A DNA stretch of 19,558 bases from positions 1 through 19,558 of the forward strand of contig CAMYFZ010000033.1 of assembly GCA_947255165.1 (NCBI GenBank). Reading direction: 5' to 3'. How positions within the stretch are numbered: position 1 is the stretch's first letter; each line of letters begins with the position of its first letter. Source of the DNA: an uncultured Varibaculum sp. (GTDB taxonomy: Bacteria; Actinomycetota; Actinomycetes; Actinomycetales; Actinomycetaceae). Positions 5,939 through 14,600 of the stretch are shown here, piece after piece. Under the pieces are notes generated by a model. It saw only the letters and a program-made list of their open reading frames with translations. It did no database searches and was not told the origin of the DNA. Position numbers and translations under genes: made by a program.

Positions 5939-8287
5939 ATGGCCAGCGATACGCCTCGTTCCCGCAAAACTCGCTCTACTACTAGCTCAGCTGGTCAGAA
6001 GGATACCGCTTCTAGTTCCGCCACCGGTTCTGCCGCGGCTTCGCGAAAAGCTACTGCCACTGCTAGTAAGAGCTCTCCTGCTAAAAAGACCACGACGGCT
6101 GCTGCTAGCCGGACTAAAAAAGCTAGCACCACTAGCACCCCTAGAAAGCGGGTTAGCCGCGCGGCGACCGCTGCTCCAAAAACTACGGCAGCTAAGAAAA
6201 CAACTTCTGCCAGTAAATCCGTTTCTGCCCGCAAGACAGCTGCGGCTAAGCCTTTAAATCTGGTTTCCCCCGAGGCTCGCCTAGCGCGCATTCCAGTCAC
6301 CGAAGTGGAACCGGTTTTCGAGGACGGACTCTGGCCAGCGAAGGCGGTCGAAAATGAGTCGTTCCCGGTGCGCGCTAGCGTGTTCCGCGAAGGGCACGAT
6401 GCTTTAGGGGCAGAAGCGGTATTGCTGGATCCGCAAGGAAAAGAAACTATGCGGTCGCGGATGTACGATGTCGCCCCGGGACTTGATCGCCTGGAAGCCT
6501 GGATAAAGCCGACTTCGGTTGGGGATTGGAGCTTTAGAGTCGACACTTTCTGCGATCCTTATCAGACCTGGGCTAAAGAAGCCTCTATCAAGGTGCAGGC
6601 TGACCAGGACGTGGAGATGGAGTTCGAGTTGGGAGCCCGGCTTTTTGAGCGCGCCGCTCGCGGGGAAGCCATAAATAATCCCACCCAGCAGGCACCGGAT
6701 GAAAAGAGCATCGCTCGCCTCTTGGATGCTGCTAAAGCGATGCGCGATCAGACTCGTCCACCTCAAGAGCGCCTTTCGGTGGGTCTACATTCCTCGATTC
6801 GGGGAATTTTCCGGGCTCATCCCCTGCGGGATCTGCTGGAATCTTCCCGCACCTATCCTTTGCGGGTTGACCGGGAGCGGGCACTCTACGGATCCTGGTA
6901 CGAGATTTTCCCCCGCTCTATCGGCGCCTATCAAGACCAAGAAGGCCATTGGCATTCTGGAACCCTGCGCACTGCCGCCTCTGACCTGCCCCGCATTGCT
7001 GGTATGGGCTTTGACGTTGCCTACTTAACTCCGATTCATCCGATTGGAACTACTTTCCGAAAAGGGCGCAATAACACTTTGGAAGCCACCCCGGACGATC
7101 CGGGCTCACCTTACGGTATTGGCAGCCCCGCTGGCGGCCATGACGCTATTCACCCTGATCTGGGCGATTTCGATGATTTTGATTACTTTGTAAAGAAGGC
7201 CAAGGGACTGGGGTTGGAGGTAGCGCTGGATTTGGCGCTGCAGTGCTCCCCGGATCACCCTTGGGTGAAGGAGCATCCTGAATGGTTTAAGCATCGCCCC
7301 GACGGGACGATTGCCTATGCGGAGAATCCTCCCAAGAAATATCAAGATATTTATCCTCTGATTTTCGATCAGGACTACCGCGGTCTTTATAACGCGGTGC
7401 GGGACGTGATTCAAAAGTGGATCGACCACGGAGTAACTATTTTCCGGGTGGATAATCCCCACACCAAGCCGGTGCAGTTCTGGCAAGAGATTTTAGCGGA
7501 GTTCCATCACAAACATCCCGAGGTGCTTTTCTTATCCGAGGCGTTTACCCGCCCCGCGATGATGCGCACCTTGGCGCAGGTGGGATTCCACCAGTCCTAC
7601 ACCTATTTCACCTGGCGCAATACCCGCAAAGAGATTGAAGAATACTTCCAAGAGGTTGCTTGGGAATCCAGCCCCTATATGCGACCTTCTTTCTGGCCTA
7701 CTACCCACGATATTCTTACCCAAATCATGGTCGATGGCGGGAAACGAGCTTTCAAAATGCGGGCAGTTTTAGCCGCTACTGGCTCCCCTAACTGGGGGAT
7801 CTATAACGGCTACGAGCTGGTAGAAAATGTGCAACGCCCCGGTTTTGAAGAGCAGATCGATAACGAGAAGTACGAGTACAAGCCGCGCGATTACTCTGGG
7901 AAAACCGCGCAAGAAATGATGGGCTTGCTGACTACTTTGAACGAGATTCGCCGCCGCCACCCCGCCTTGCAGCGTTTGCGGAACCTGAAGATTCATGAAA
8001 CCACCCATCCGGGAGTAGTTTGCTTCTCCCGTCACCTGGATGCTTGGGAATCTCCCACCGGGGTGGCTGACACCGTAATCGTGGTGGTCAACCTGGATCC
8101 CCACGAAACCGCGATCGGGGCGATTCACTTGGATCTATCGGCGCTCAAGATCAGTGGTTCTTCCTCGTCCTTCTTTAAAGTACGAGACGAACTAGATGGA
8201 AAAGTCTACGATTGGGGGCCGGCTAACTATTTCGAGCTCAACCCCTATGAGCGACCGGCCCATATTATGTCCGTAGAATCCGCATAA
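5939..8287 (+). CDS. glgE: Alpha-1,4-glucan:maltose-1-phosphate maltosyltransferase with a basic N-terminal tail
   Basis: GlgE (GH13_3) transfers maltosyl units from maltose 1-phosphate to the ends of alpha-1,4-glucans. The GlgE body starts near residue 105 and runs N-terminal beta domain (VTEVEPVFEDGLWPAKAVEN, FREGHDAL), inserted helical part, barrel and C-terminal domain. The nucleophile D505 (FRVDNPHTKP), acid E534 (FLSEAF) and third acid D591 have spacings of 29 and 57, the same as in Streptomyces GlgE (D394, E423, D480). AENPPKKYQDIYP and GMGFDVAYLTPIHPIG are diagnostic. Start ATG follows AAGGAG with proper spacing. At 782 residues it is about 80-100 longer than usual; the surplus is residues 1-104, low-complexity, rich in K, A, S, T, R and resembling histone H1 tails. 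First gene of the glgE-treS-mak operon. Confidence 0.97.
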   Translation: MASDTPRSRKTRSTTSSAGQKDTASSSATGSAAASRKATATASKSSPAKKTTTAAASRTKKASTTSTPRKRVSRAATAAPKTTAAKKTTSASKSVSARKTAAAKPLNLVSPEARLARIPVTEVEPVFEDGLWPAKAVENESFPVRASVFREGHDALGAEAVLLDPQGKETMRSRMYDVAPGLDRLEAWIKPTSVGDWSFRVDTFCDPYQTWAKEASIKVQADQDVEMEFELGARLFERAARGEAINNPTQQAPDEKSIARLLDAAKAMRDQTRPPQERLSVGLHSSIRGIFRAHPLRDLLESSRTYPLRVDRERALYGSWYEIFPRSIGAYQDQEGHWHSGTLRTAASDLPRIAGMGFDVAYLTPIHPIGTTFRKGRNNTLEATPDDPGSPYGIGSPAGGHDAIHPDLGDFDDFDYFVKKAKGLGLEVALDLALQCSPDHPWVKEHPEWFKHRPDGTIAYAENPPKKYQDIYPLIFDQDYRGLYNAVRDVIQKWIDHGVTIFRVDNPHTKPVQFWQEILAEFHHKHPEVLFLSEAFTRPAMMRTLAQVGFHQSYTYFTWRNTRKEIEEYFQEVAWESSPYMRPSFWPTTHDILTQIMVDGGKRAFKMRAVLAATGSPNWGIYNGYELVENVQRPGFEEQIDNEKYEYKPRDYSGKTAQEMMGLLTTLNEIRRRHPALQRLRNLKIHETTHPGVVCFSRHLDAWESPTGVADTVIVVVNLDPHETAIGAIHLDLSALKISGSSSSFFKVRDELDGKVYDWGPANYFELNPYERPAHIMSVESA

Positions 8288-8313
8288 ACTAAAACGCCCC
8301 AGAGGAGTCTTTG

Positions 8314-10221
8314 TTGAGCGAGGTAAAAACCGAGGAACCCGAAAACCGGGGTAACTTGTTGCTCCCACCTCCCACTTCCCAGGCGGTTACTTCCCCCGCG
8401 GAGTCTCCCTCCTGGTATCGCAGCGCCGTTTTCTACGAGGTGCTAATCCAGGCGTTTTCCGATTCTAACGGGGACGGGGTCGGGGATTTCCAGGGACTCA
8501 TTTCCCGTCTGGATTACCTGGCTTGGCTAGGAGTGGACTGCCTGTGGCTACCACCTTTTTACCCGTCTCCAATGCGCGATGGTGGCTACGATATCAGTGC
8601 CTATACCGATGTGAATCCGGCTTTCGGCACCATGGAGGACTTCACCACCCTGGTGGAGGCCGCCCACGAACGCGGAATTCGAATCCTGGTCGATATCGTA
8701 GTCAACCACACCTCCGACCAGCATCCCTGGTTCGAGGCTTCCCGCAAAGATCCGGAGGGCGAATACGGGGACTTCTACGTTTGGCGCGACAGTGACCAAG
8801 AGTATCGGGACGCGCGGATCATTTTTATAGACACCGAAACCTCGAACTGGACCTATGACGAGGTACGTGGGCAGTACTATTGGCATCGTTTCTTCTCTCA
8901 CCAACCGGATTTAAATTTTGAGAATCCCCAGGTGCAAGAGGCAGTAAAGAACGTGGTGCGTTACTGGTGCCGCACGGGAGTAGATGGCTTCCGCCTCGAC
9001 GCCATCCCCTACCTGTTTGAAGAAAACGGTACTAACTGCGAAAACCTTCCGAAAACCCACTGGTTTGTGAGTGAACTGCGCAAAATGGTGGACGCGGAGT
9101 TCCCGGGAACTTTAATGGTGGCAGAAGCCAATCAGCCTCCTCTTGATGTAATTGATTATTTCGGCAGCGAGACCGACCCGGAGTGCCATATCTGCTTCCA
9201 CTTCCCCCTAATGCCGAAACTGTTTGCGGCTTTGCGTACCGGATCCTCGAAGGGACTGCGGCAAATCCTGGCGGAACTCCCGGGACTGCCGGCGGGTGCG
9301 CAATGGGGAACTTTCTTGCGCAACCACGACGAACTCACCCTAGAAATGGTTACTGACCAGGAACGGGAAGACATGTATTCCTGGTATGCACCCGAGTCGC
9401 GGATGCGGGCAAATGTGGGGATCCGCCGCCGCCTGGCGCCACTTTTGGGAGGCTCGCGCCGCAAAATAGAACTCGCCCACGCCCTCTTACTATCGATGCC
9501 CGGATCCCCCTTTCTCTATTACGGGGACGAAATCGGGATGGGCGATAATATTTGGCTGCCTGACCGTTTCGGGGTGCGTACCCCCATGCAGTGGGACACG
9601 TCCACCACCGCCGGTTTTTCCTCCGCCCCCCTAGAGTCTTTCCTGGTGCCTTTGATTGATGCTCCCGGCTGGGATAATCGCACTATTAATGTGCAAGAAT
9701 CTCTGGGGCGTCCCACTTCCTTGCTGCATTGGCTGCGCCGCGCTATTCATCTCCGCCGCCGCCTCACCTGTTTTGGGCAAGGCTCGCTGTCGCAGGTAGG
9801 GACGGATCAAGATTCGGTATTGGCGTTTATCCGTCGCGACCAAAACTCTACGGTGCTTTGTGTCTACAACCTGGGAGAGGGCGCGGTGGCGGCGCGGCTA
9901 TCGCTGCCGGGCATGGCCAGTTGGAGCCTGCGGGAAGCTTTCGATGGCGGTTGGTTCCCTGCGGTGGGCACGGATGAAACTGTCACCGTGACTATGAACC
10001 GCCATGGTTTTTACTGGTTAGAACTTTTTGCCCCGGACCAGGCGCAAGACCTCCATGACCGGGAAGAAGAGCCCCCGACTACCACTACTTCTTTGCCGGT
10101 GATTATCCATTCTGCTTCCCCGGTAGCCTCTACGCAGACTGATAAAGATGCCAATACTACCTCTGACACTTACCCAGCCTTAGATTTCTCGGCGTTAAAG
10201 GAGAAAAAAGATGACCGCTGA
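8314..10221 (+). CDS. treS: Maltose alpha-D-glucosyltransferase / trehalose synthase
   Basis: TreS (GH13_16) interconverts maltose and trehalose in the cytoplasm and here feeds maltose to maltokinase. Motifs are VVNHTSDQHPWF, VDGFRLDAIPYLFEENGT (nucleophile D229), VAEANQPPLDVIDYF (E271) and FLRNHDELTLEMVTD (D339), plus FGVRTPMQWD. I chose the TTG at 8314, 6 nt after GAGGAG; the TTG at 8311 would be only 3 nt away. The protein is 635 residues against about 580-600 usually; the excess is a low-complexity C-terminal tail of about 60 residues, rich in E, D, T and S. It starts 26 bp after glgE and overlaps the kinase gene by 11 bp, so the coupling is translational as well as transcriptional. Confidence 0.95.
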   Translation: MSEVKTEEPENRGNLLLPPPTSQAVTSPAESPSWYRSAVFYEVLIQAFSDSNGDGVGDFQGLISRLDYLAWLGVDCLWLPPFYPSPMRDGGYDISAYTDVNPAFGTMEDFTTLVEAAHERGIRILVDIVVNHTSDQHPWFEASRKDPEGEYGDFYVWRDSDQEYRDARIIFIDTETSNWTYDEVRGQYYWHRFFSHQPDLNFENPQVQEAVKNVVRYWCRTGVDGFRLDAIPYLFEENGTNCENLPKTHWFVSELRKMVDAEFPGTLMVAEANQPPLDVIDYFGSETDPECHICFHFPLMPKLFAALRTGSSKGLRQILAELPGLPAGAQWGTFLRNHDELTLEMVTDQEREDMYSWYAPESRMRANVGIRRRLAPLLGGSRRKIELAHALLLSMPGSPFLYYGDEIGMGDNIWLPDRFGVRTPMQWDTSTTAGFSSAPLESFLVPLIDAPGWDNRTINVQESLGRPTSLLHWLRRAIHLRRRLTCFGQGSLSQVGTDQDSVLAFIRRDQNSTVLCVYNLGEGAVAARLSLPGMASWSLREAFDGGWFPAVGTDETVTVTMNRHGFYWLELFAPDQAQDLHDREEEPPTTTTSLPVIIHSASPVASTQTDKDANTTSDTYPALDFSALKEKKDDR

Positions 10222-11545
10222 GTCCCCTAATAGCCAGCTTAAATGGCCTGGCAGAGACGCTATTATCGACACCGTCTGGGACTACCTCACCCTGCGGCGC
10301 TGGTTTCCCTCCCACTTGGAACGCTCCCAGGTGCGGGTTTTAGATTACCGCGAACTCGATGATCCCCAGTTCCGGCTGCTGATTTTAGAGGCGCAGGGAG
10401 TCTGGTATCACCTCCCTCTGGCCTTGGTGAGGCAGTGGACGGGCGCCGGGGTGGCCGGACGCACCGCTCCGCCCGAAAACTCCGGCTACCTGATAGATGG
10501 TCCCTACTGTCCGGCATACATTGAATATTGGATTAAGTCGACCCACCAGGCGGGAACCCTACCGCTGCTCCCCGAAGCTGAAGACTTACTGTCTAACCTG
10601 CTAGCGGCCAGTTTAGAGAGCAAAGTCTTAACTGGGGAACAATCCAATTCTTCGGTGTTACTGGGCGGAAAATACCCCACGATTATTAAATTTTTCCGAG
10701 TGTTGGTTACCGGATCGAACCCCGAGGTCACCGTACCGTTAGCTCTGGCTCGCACCGGTTGGCAGGGAGTCCCCCAGCCCCGCGGCTACTCCCAACTGAA
10801 TCTGTGGGATCAAGACGGCGAGCCCCAAGAGGTCACTACCGCTAGCGCCGCGATCCGTTTGGATGAAGCCCAAGACGGTTTTAAACTGGTTTGCTCCCTA
10901 GCACGCAGCGGCGAAGACCCCGCTGGTCCAGCCCGCCGGTTAGGGGAGTTCACCGCGGATATGCACCGCCATCTTTTAGAGGCTTTTGGGTCCGGGGAAG
11001 ATCCCGCTTCGGGCACTATGCTGGCCACCCGCCTGCGCAACCAGTATCAGCAGGCGGAAGCGGCCTATCCCCGGCTGCGGGAGCATCCGCAAATCGAGGA
11101 GGAAGTTAATCGGCTCGCCCAGGCACTAACCGGTCTGGGAGGATTGCCCCCGACCCAGCGAGTACACGGAGACTATCATCTGGGGCAGTGTCTCTATAGC
11201 TCCGGAGATTGGTATGTTATCGATTTCGAGGGCGAGCCTTTGCGCCCGCTGGAAGAACGTACCGCTCCTGACCAGGTAGAACGGGATATCGCCGGAATGT
11301 TACGTTCTTTTGACTATGCCCGGGTAGAAGGCGGCGCCGATGGGGATTGGCTAAACCAGGCCCGCCTAGCGTTCCTGGCTGGATACTTTGGTGAAGAACA
11401 ACTCCCCACCCCCGCGCTGGTAGTGTTGCGGGCTTTTGAAGTGGAAAAAGCCCTCTATGAAGTTCGCTACGAAGCGGAACAGCGTCCCGACTGGGTAAAG
11501 ATCCCCTTGGAAGCGTTAATGCTACTTCTGCCACAGTCGCATTAA
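10211..11545 (+). CDS. mak: Maltokinase
   Basis: Maltokinase (also called Pep2) phosphorylates maltose from TreS to the maltose 1-phosphate that GlgE uses. At 444 residues it has the usual length of about 450. The kinase motifs are clear: VHGDYHLGQCL with catalytic D321, YVIDFEGEPLRPLEERT with metal-binding D338, and DIAGMLRSFDYA. An N-terminal maltokinase domain (FPSHLERSQVRVLDY, VWYHLPLALV) precedes the kinase fold. The ATG at 10211 follows AAAGGAG and overlaps the end of treS in another frame, a sign that the two proteins are made in step. In other actinobacteria TreS and maltokinase form a complex or a fusion protein. Confidence 0.94.
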   Translation: MTAESPNSQLKWPGRDAIIDTVWDYLTLRRWFPSHLERSQVRVLDYRELDDPQFRLLILEAQGVWYHLPLALVRQWTGAGVAGRTAPPENSGYLIDGPYCPAYIEYWIKSTHQAGTLPLLPEAEDLLSNLLAASLESKVLTGEQSNSSVLLGGKYPTIIKFFRVLVTGSNPEVTVPLALARTGWQGVPQPRGYSQLNLWDQDGEPQEVTTASAAIRLDEAQDGFKLVCSLARSGEDPAGPARRLGEFTADMHRHLLEAFGSGEDPASGTMLATRLRNQYQQAEAAYPRLREHPQIEEEVNRLAQALTGLGGLPPTQRVHGDYHLGQCLYSSGDWYVIDFEGEPLRPLEERTAPDQVERDIAGMLRSFDYARVEGGADGDWLNQARLAFLAGYFGEEQLPTPALVVLRAFEVEKALYEVRYEAEQRPDWVKIPLEALMLLLPQSH

Positions 11546-11580
11546 CCTGCATAAATACCCATTTTTTCCGGGCGATTCCA

Positions 11581-11608
11581 CTAGCATTTTTACCCCAATT
11601 TCTGCTAG
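11581..11608 (+). other. Dyad between maltokinase and surface protein genes
   Basis: CTAGCA and TGCTAG are perfect 6-bp arms around a 16-nt loop, 35 bp after the kinase stop. No T-run follows. It may be a weak terminator or an operator. Confidence 0.25.
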
Positions 11609-11613
11609 GGTTG

Positions 11614-11627
11614 TTACAGAATTGTAA
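11614..11627 (+). promoter_or_regulatory. Perfect inverted repeat in the promoter region of the surface protein gene
   Basis: TTACA-GAAT-TGTAA lies 36 bp before the start codon at 11663 and overlaps a TAATCT that could serve as a -10 element, so a regulator bound here would block transcription. No convincing -35 was found. The regulator is unknown. Confidence 0.35.
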
Positions 11628-11662
11628 TCTTTGTGACATTAAGGAAATCAGCAGGAGTATTC

Positions 11663-14600
11663 ATGCGCAATCCCTTAGCGAAGCGCCCCACGGCGCTCGT
11701 CCTCGCCCTCTCCCTGATTGGATATATGATTGCCCTGATCGGGCCGGCTTTAGCGGTGGGTGTCGCTAACGCTGCCAATGGTAAGGCCATCAAATCCTGG
11801 AAACAGCTCGGCACGGTTATCACCGAAGACATCGATCTCAGTGATTCCGCTTTGCCCGCCGCCGCCCCGGGACACCCCTATACGGTGGGCGCCAACGTAA
11901 CCGTAACTGGCGCGACAGGCAAGACTTTTAACGGGCTATCTTTCCAGGTCCAGGCAGGACACACCCTTACGCTCAACAACCTGAACATTGACAACTCCGC
12001 TCACCCGGAACTGGCGATGGTCACTGCTGCGGACAATAACGCAAATAACCGCCTCGCCTTTACCGGGGAAAACACTTTCACCCGCCAGGGTGCATCCTCG
12101 GAAAGCGCCACCAAAGAATCACCGGTTCCCCTGCCGTTAGTGCAGGTAAAAGCGGATACCACCCTAAATATCGGACAGAATGGTTCCGGCACCTTGAATC
12201 TGTCTAACCCGGGTTCTCCTCTTTCCCAAGCTGCCCTGATTGGCACCCAGCATTTCTCAGCTTTCGGCACCATCAACCTTGCAGGCGGCACTTTGAACCT
12301 GCAGGGCTCATCTCAAAGCGCGGCCCTGATTGGCTCGGGTGGTGCCTTCTACGAGGTCAACCCGAATACTAATCCCAGCTGGCTCAACAACTACGATGAA
12401 ACTCCTTGGAGCGCCGGGGGCACTATTAATGTCAAGGGCGGCACCCTCAACCTGTCAAAGGTTGGCAGCGGCGCCTATGGCGGGGCTTTCATTGGTACTG
12501 GTCGCGGCGCGGTTAAAATGCCTGCTTCTGCCGGATCCGATTGGGCACAAAAAAACGCCGCGGTAAACATTAACGTTAGCGGCGGACAGATTAATGCCAC
12601 CGGTAACCACACCGCTCTGGGAGCTGCCAGTTTCACTACCCCCATGCAGGATTCCGAGGGCCAGGTAAAGGATAGTTTCACCCAGCCGTATGCGCGGGTA
12701 AATATCTCTGGCGGCAACGTCCAGGTCAGCCCAGCTGCTGCTGATACTGGCAATAGTGCGATGAATATTGGTTGCCGCGGGGTGGGCAACTGGAACGAAA
12801 ACTTCGCTAATCTCGGCTGGCCACTGGCGCCGGGCTGTGAAGTGGCAATCAGTGGCGGCACAGTGAATGTGGGTACCGCTGACTCCACCCTTGATAAGGC
12901 CGGGGATATCGCGGCTATCGGGTCTGGCCCTGACAGTGCCAACCTAGACGTAAAAATCTCCGGAAAAGCGCAGGTAACCGCCTATTCTAATGGTCGCGGT
13001 GCGGCGGTTGGCGGGGGTTATGCCTCCGGAACCTCTCAAGTCACTATTTCGGATAGTGCCCAGGTTAATGCTCTGGGGGTAGTAAGTGAATCTCCCGCTA
13101 TCGGGGCAGGTGGCCTGCCCTCTGATGCGTTGTTTACCGGTAACTCCCGTTTGAACGAAGATACGATCCGCGGGGCAGAACAAAACCAGGTGGTTATTTC
13201 TGGAAATGCGCGGGTGAACGCCGAAACCGCTACGGATTCCGCTGAAAAGCACAGCGCGGTTAACGGAGCTATTGGCGCTGCCGCTAACCGTTCCGGGCAG
13301 GTCACTATTAGCGGTCAAGCCAACGTGACTGCCAAGGTGTTTGGACGCCGGGATGGCGCGGTAATCGGCAGTGCCGGTTTCATCGACACTTACGTATCCG
13401 AACCTTTCCAGGTCACTATTTCTGGATCTCCTACCATACAGGCCGCCGTGCAGCCGGTACCGCTAAAAACTCAAAAATTGGGTTACGGTTTCGGGGCGGC
13501 TATCGGCTCTGGATACCAGACTAAAGTTCCAGCTAAAATCACTCTTTCGGGCAGCCCTGATCTGGATTTGATCGGCGGGCAAGCCAGCTCCGGCGTAGGC
13601 CTGGGCTTCAAGAGCAGCGGCGGGGGTAGCACCGTTACCGCTAACTTGGACGCGGGCGCTAATATCCATGTCACCTCGCCCGCTGGTTCTCCCCGCACTG
13701 ATGGCAGCACCGACCGTGGGGGTTACGGTCTGCTTCAGGGGCAGAATATGCCGCTCGATACCAACACTGGCAAGGGGCAAGTACTGAATCTACGTTTTGC
13801 CGATGGCAAGGCGGATGGCTCCGGTAATCCGCAAACTCTGGGGCTTACCACTGCGGTGGATAAACTCACCCAGAATAAACAGTCGGTGCCCTTCTCGCTG
13901 GTAACCGCCGAAGGTGAAACTGTACTTTCTTCTGCACTCACCAGCACTCTTTACAATAATCTGGCAGTCTCGGTTCCCAAGACTGGGAACTACTACTTGC
14001 AATCGGGGGTAACCCCCAGCCTGTTCGCCTATCACGGCGATAAGAACGCGGCAGATGCCTTTATTTTCCCGGTTAACGGTCAGATTTACACCCAGGACGG
14101 ATTGCTTTGGGCGCCGGGTTATTCCTTAAAGTACCAGGTAGCTGGCGAGGGCGGTACCCTCCCCCAGGCTTACACCACTACTCGCTACCTGCCCCCGAAT
14201 ACGGTAATCGGGGCCCTACCGGCAGTAACCCTACCTGAGGTTTCTGGTAAGACCTGCACGGTGGACCATTGGGAACTTAACGGCACCGCGACCACCGATG
14301 CCGAGATCACTCAGGCAAAGCTGAGTGCCGATACTGTAGTGAAAGCGGTTACTAAGTGCGAAGACACTGTCACTCCCCCGGATCCGCAGCCAGAAAAAGC
14401 GGCTTTCACTTGGCAGCTGCAAGATCCCCAGGGTAATGCTCTAAGTGGTGGCCAGTTCACTTTGACTGAAAAAGACGGCGCAGCAGTTGCCGTCCCGGAT
14501 TCTTCCTCTGGAACTTTCACCGCCGCTGATCTGGACCCGGCAAAGAGCTACGTACTTACTCAAACTGCTGCTCCCTCGGGTTACGACCTACCGCAGCAAA

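Noticed and set aside
5775..6257. Plus-strand Leu/Arg/Pro-rich open frame of 160 residues
   Set aside because: It is the shifted frame of the GlgE basic tail and has no family features; the GlgE frame runs straight into a conserved enzyme.
5995..6546. Minus-strand open frame of 183 residues
   Set aside because: Antisense shadow of the low-complexity Lys/Ala/Ser/Thr codons of glgE.
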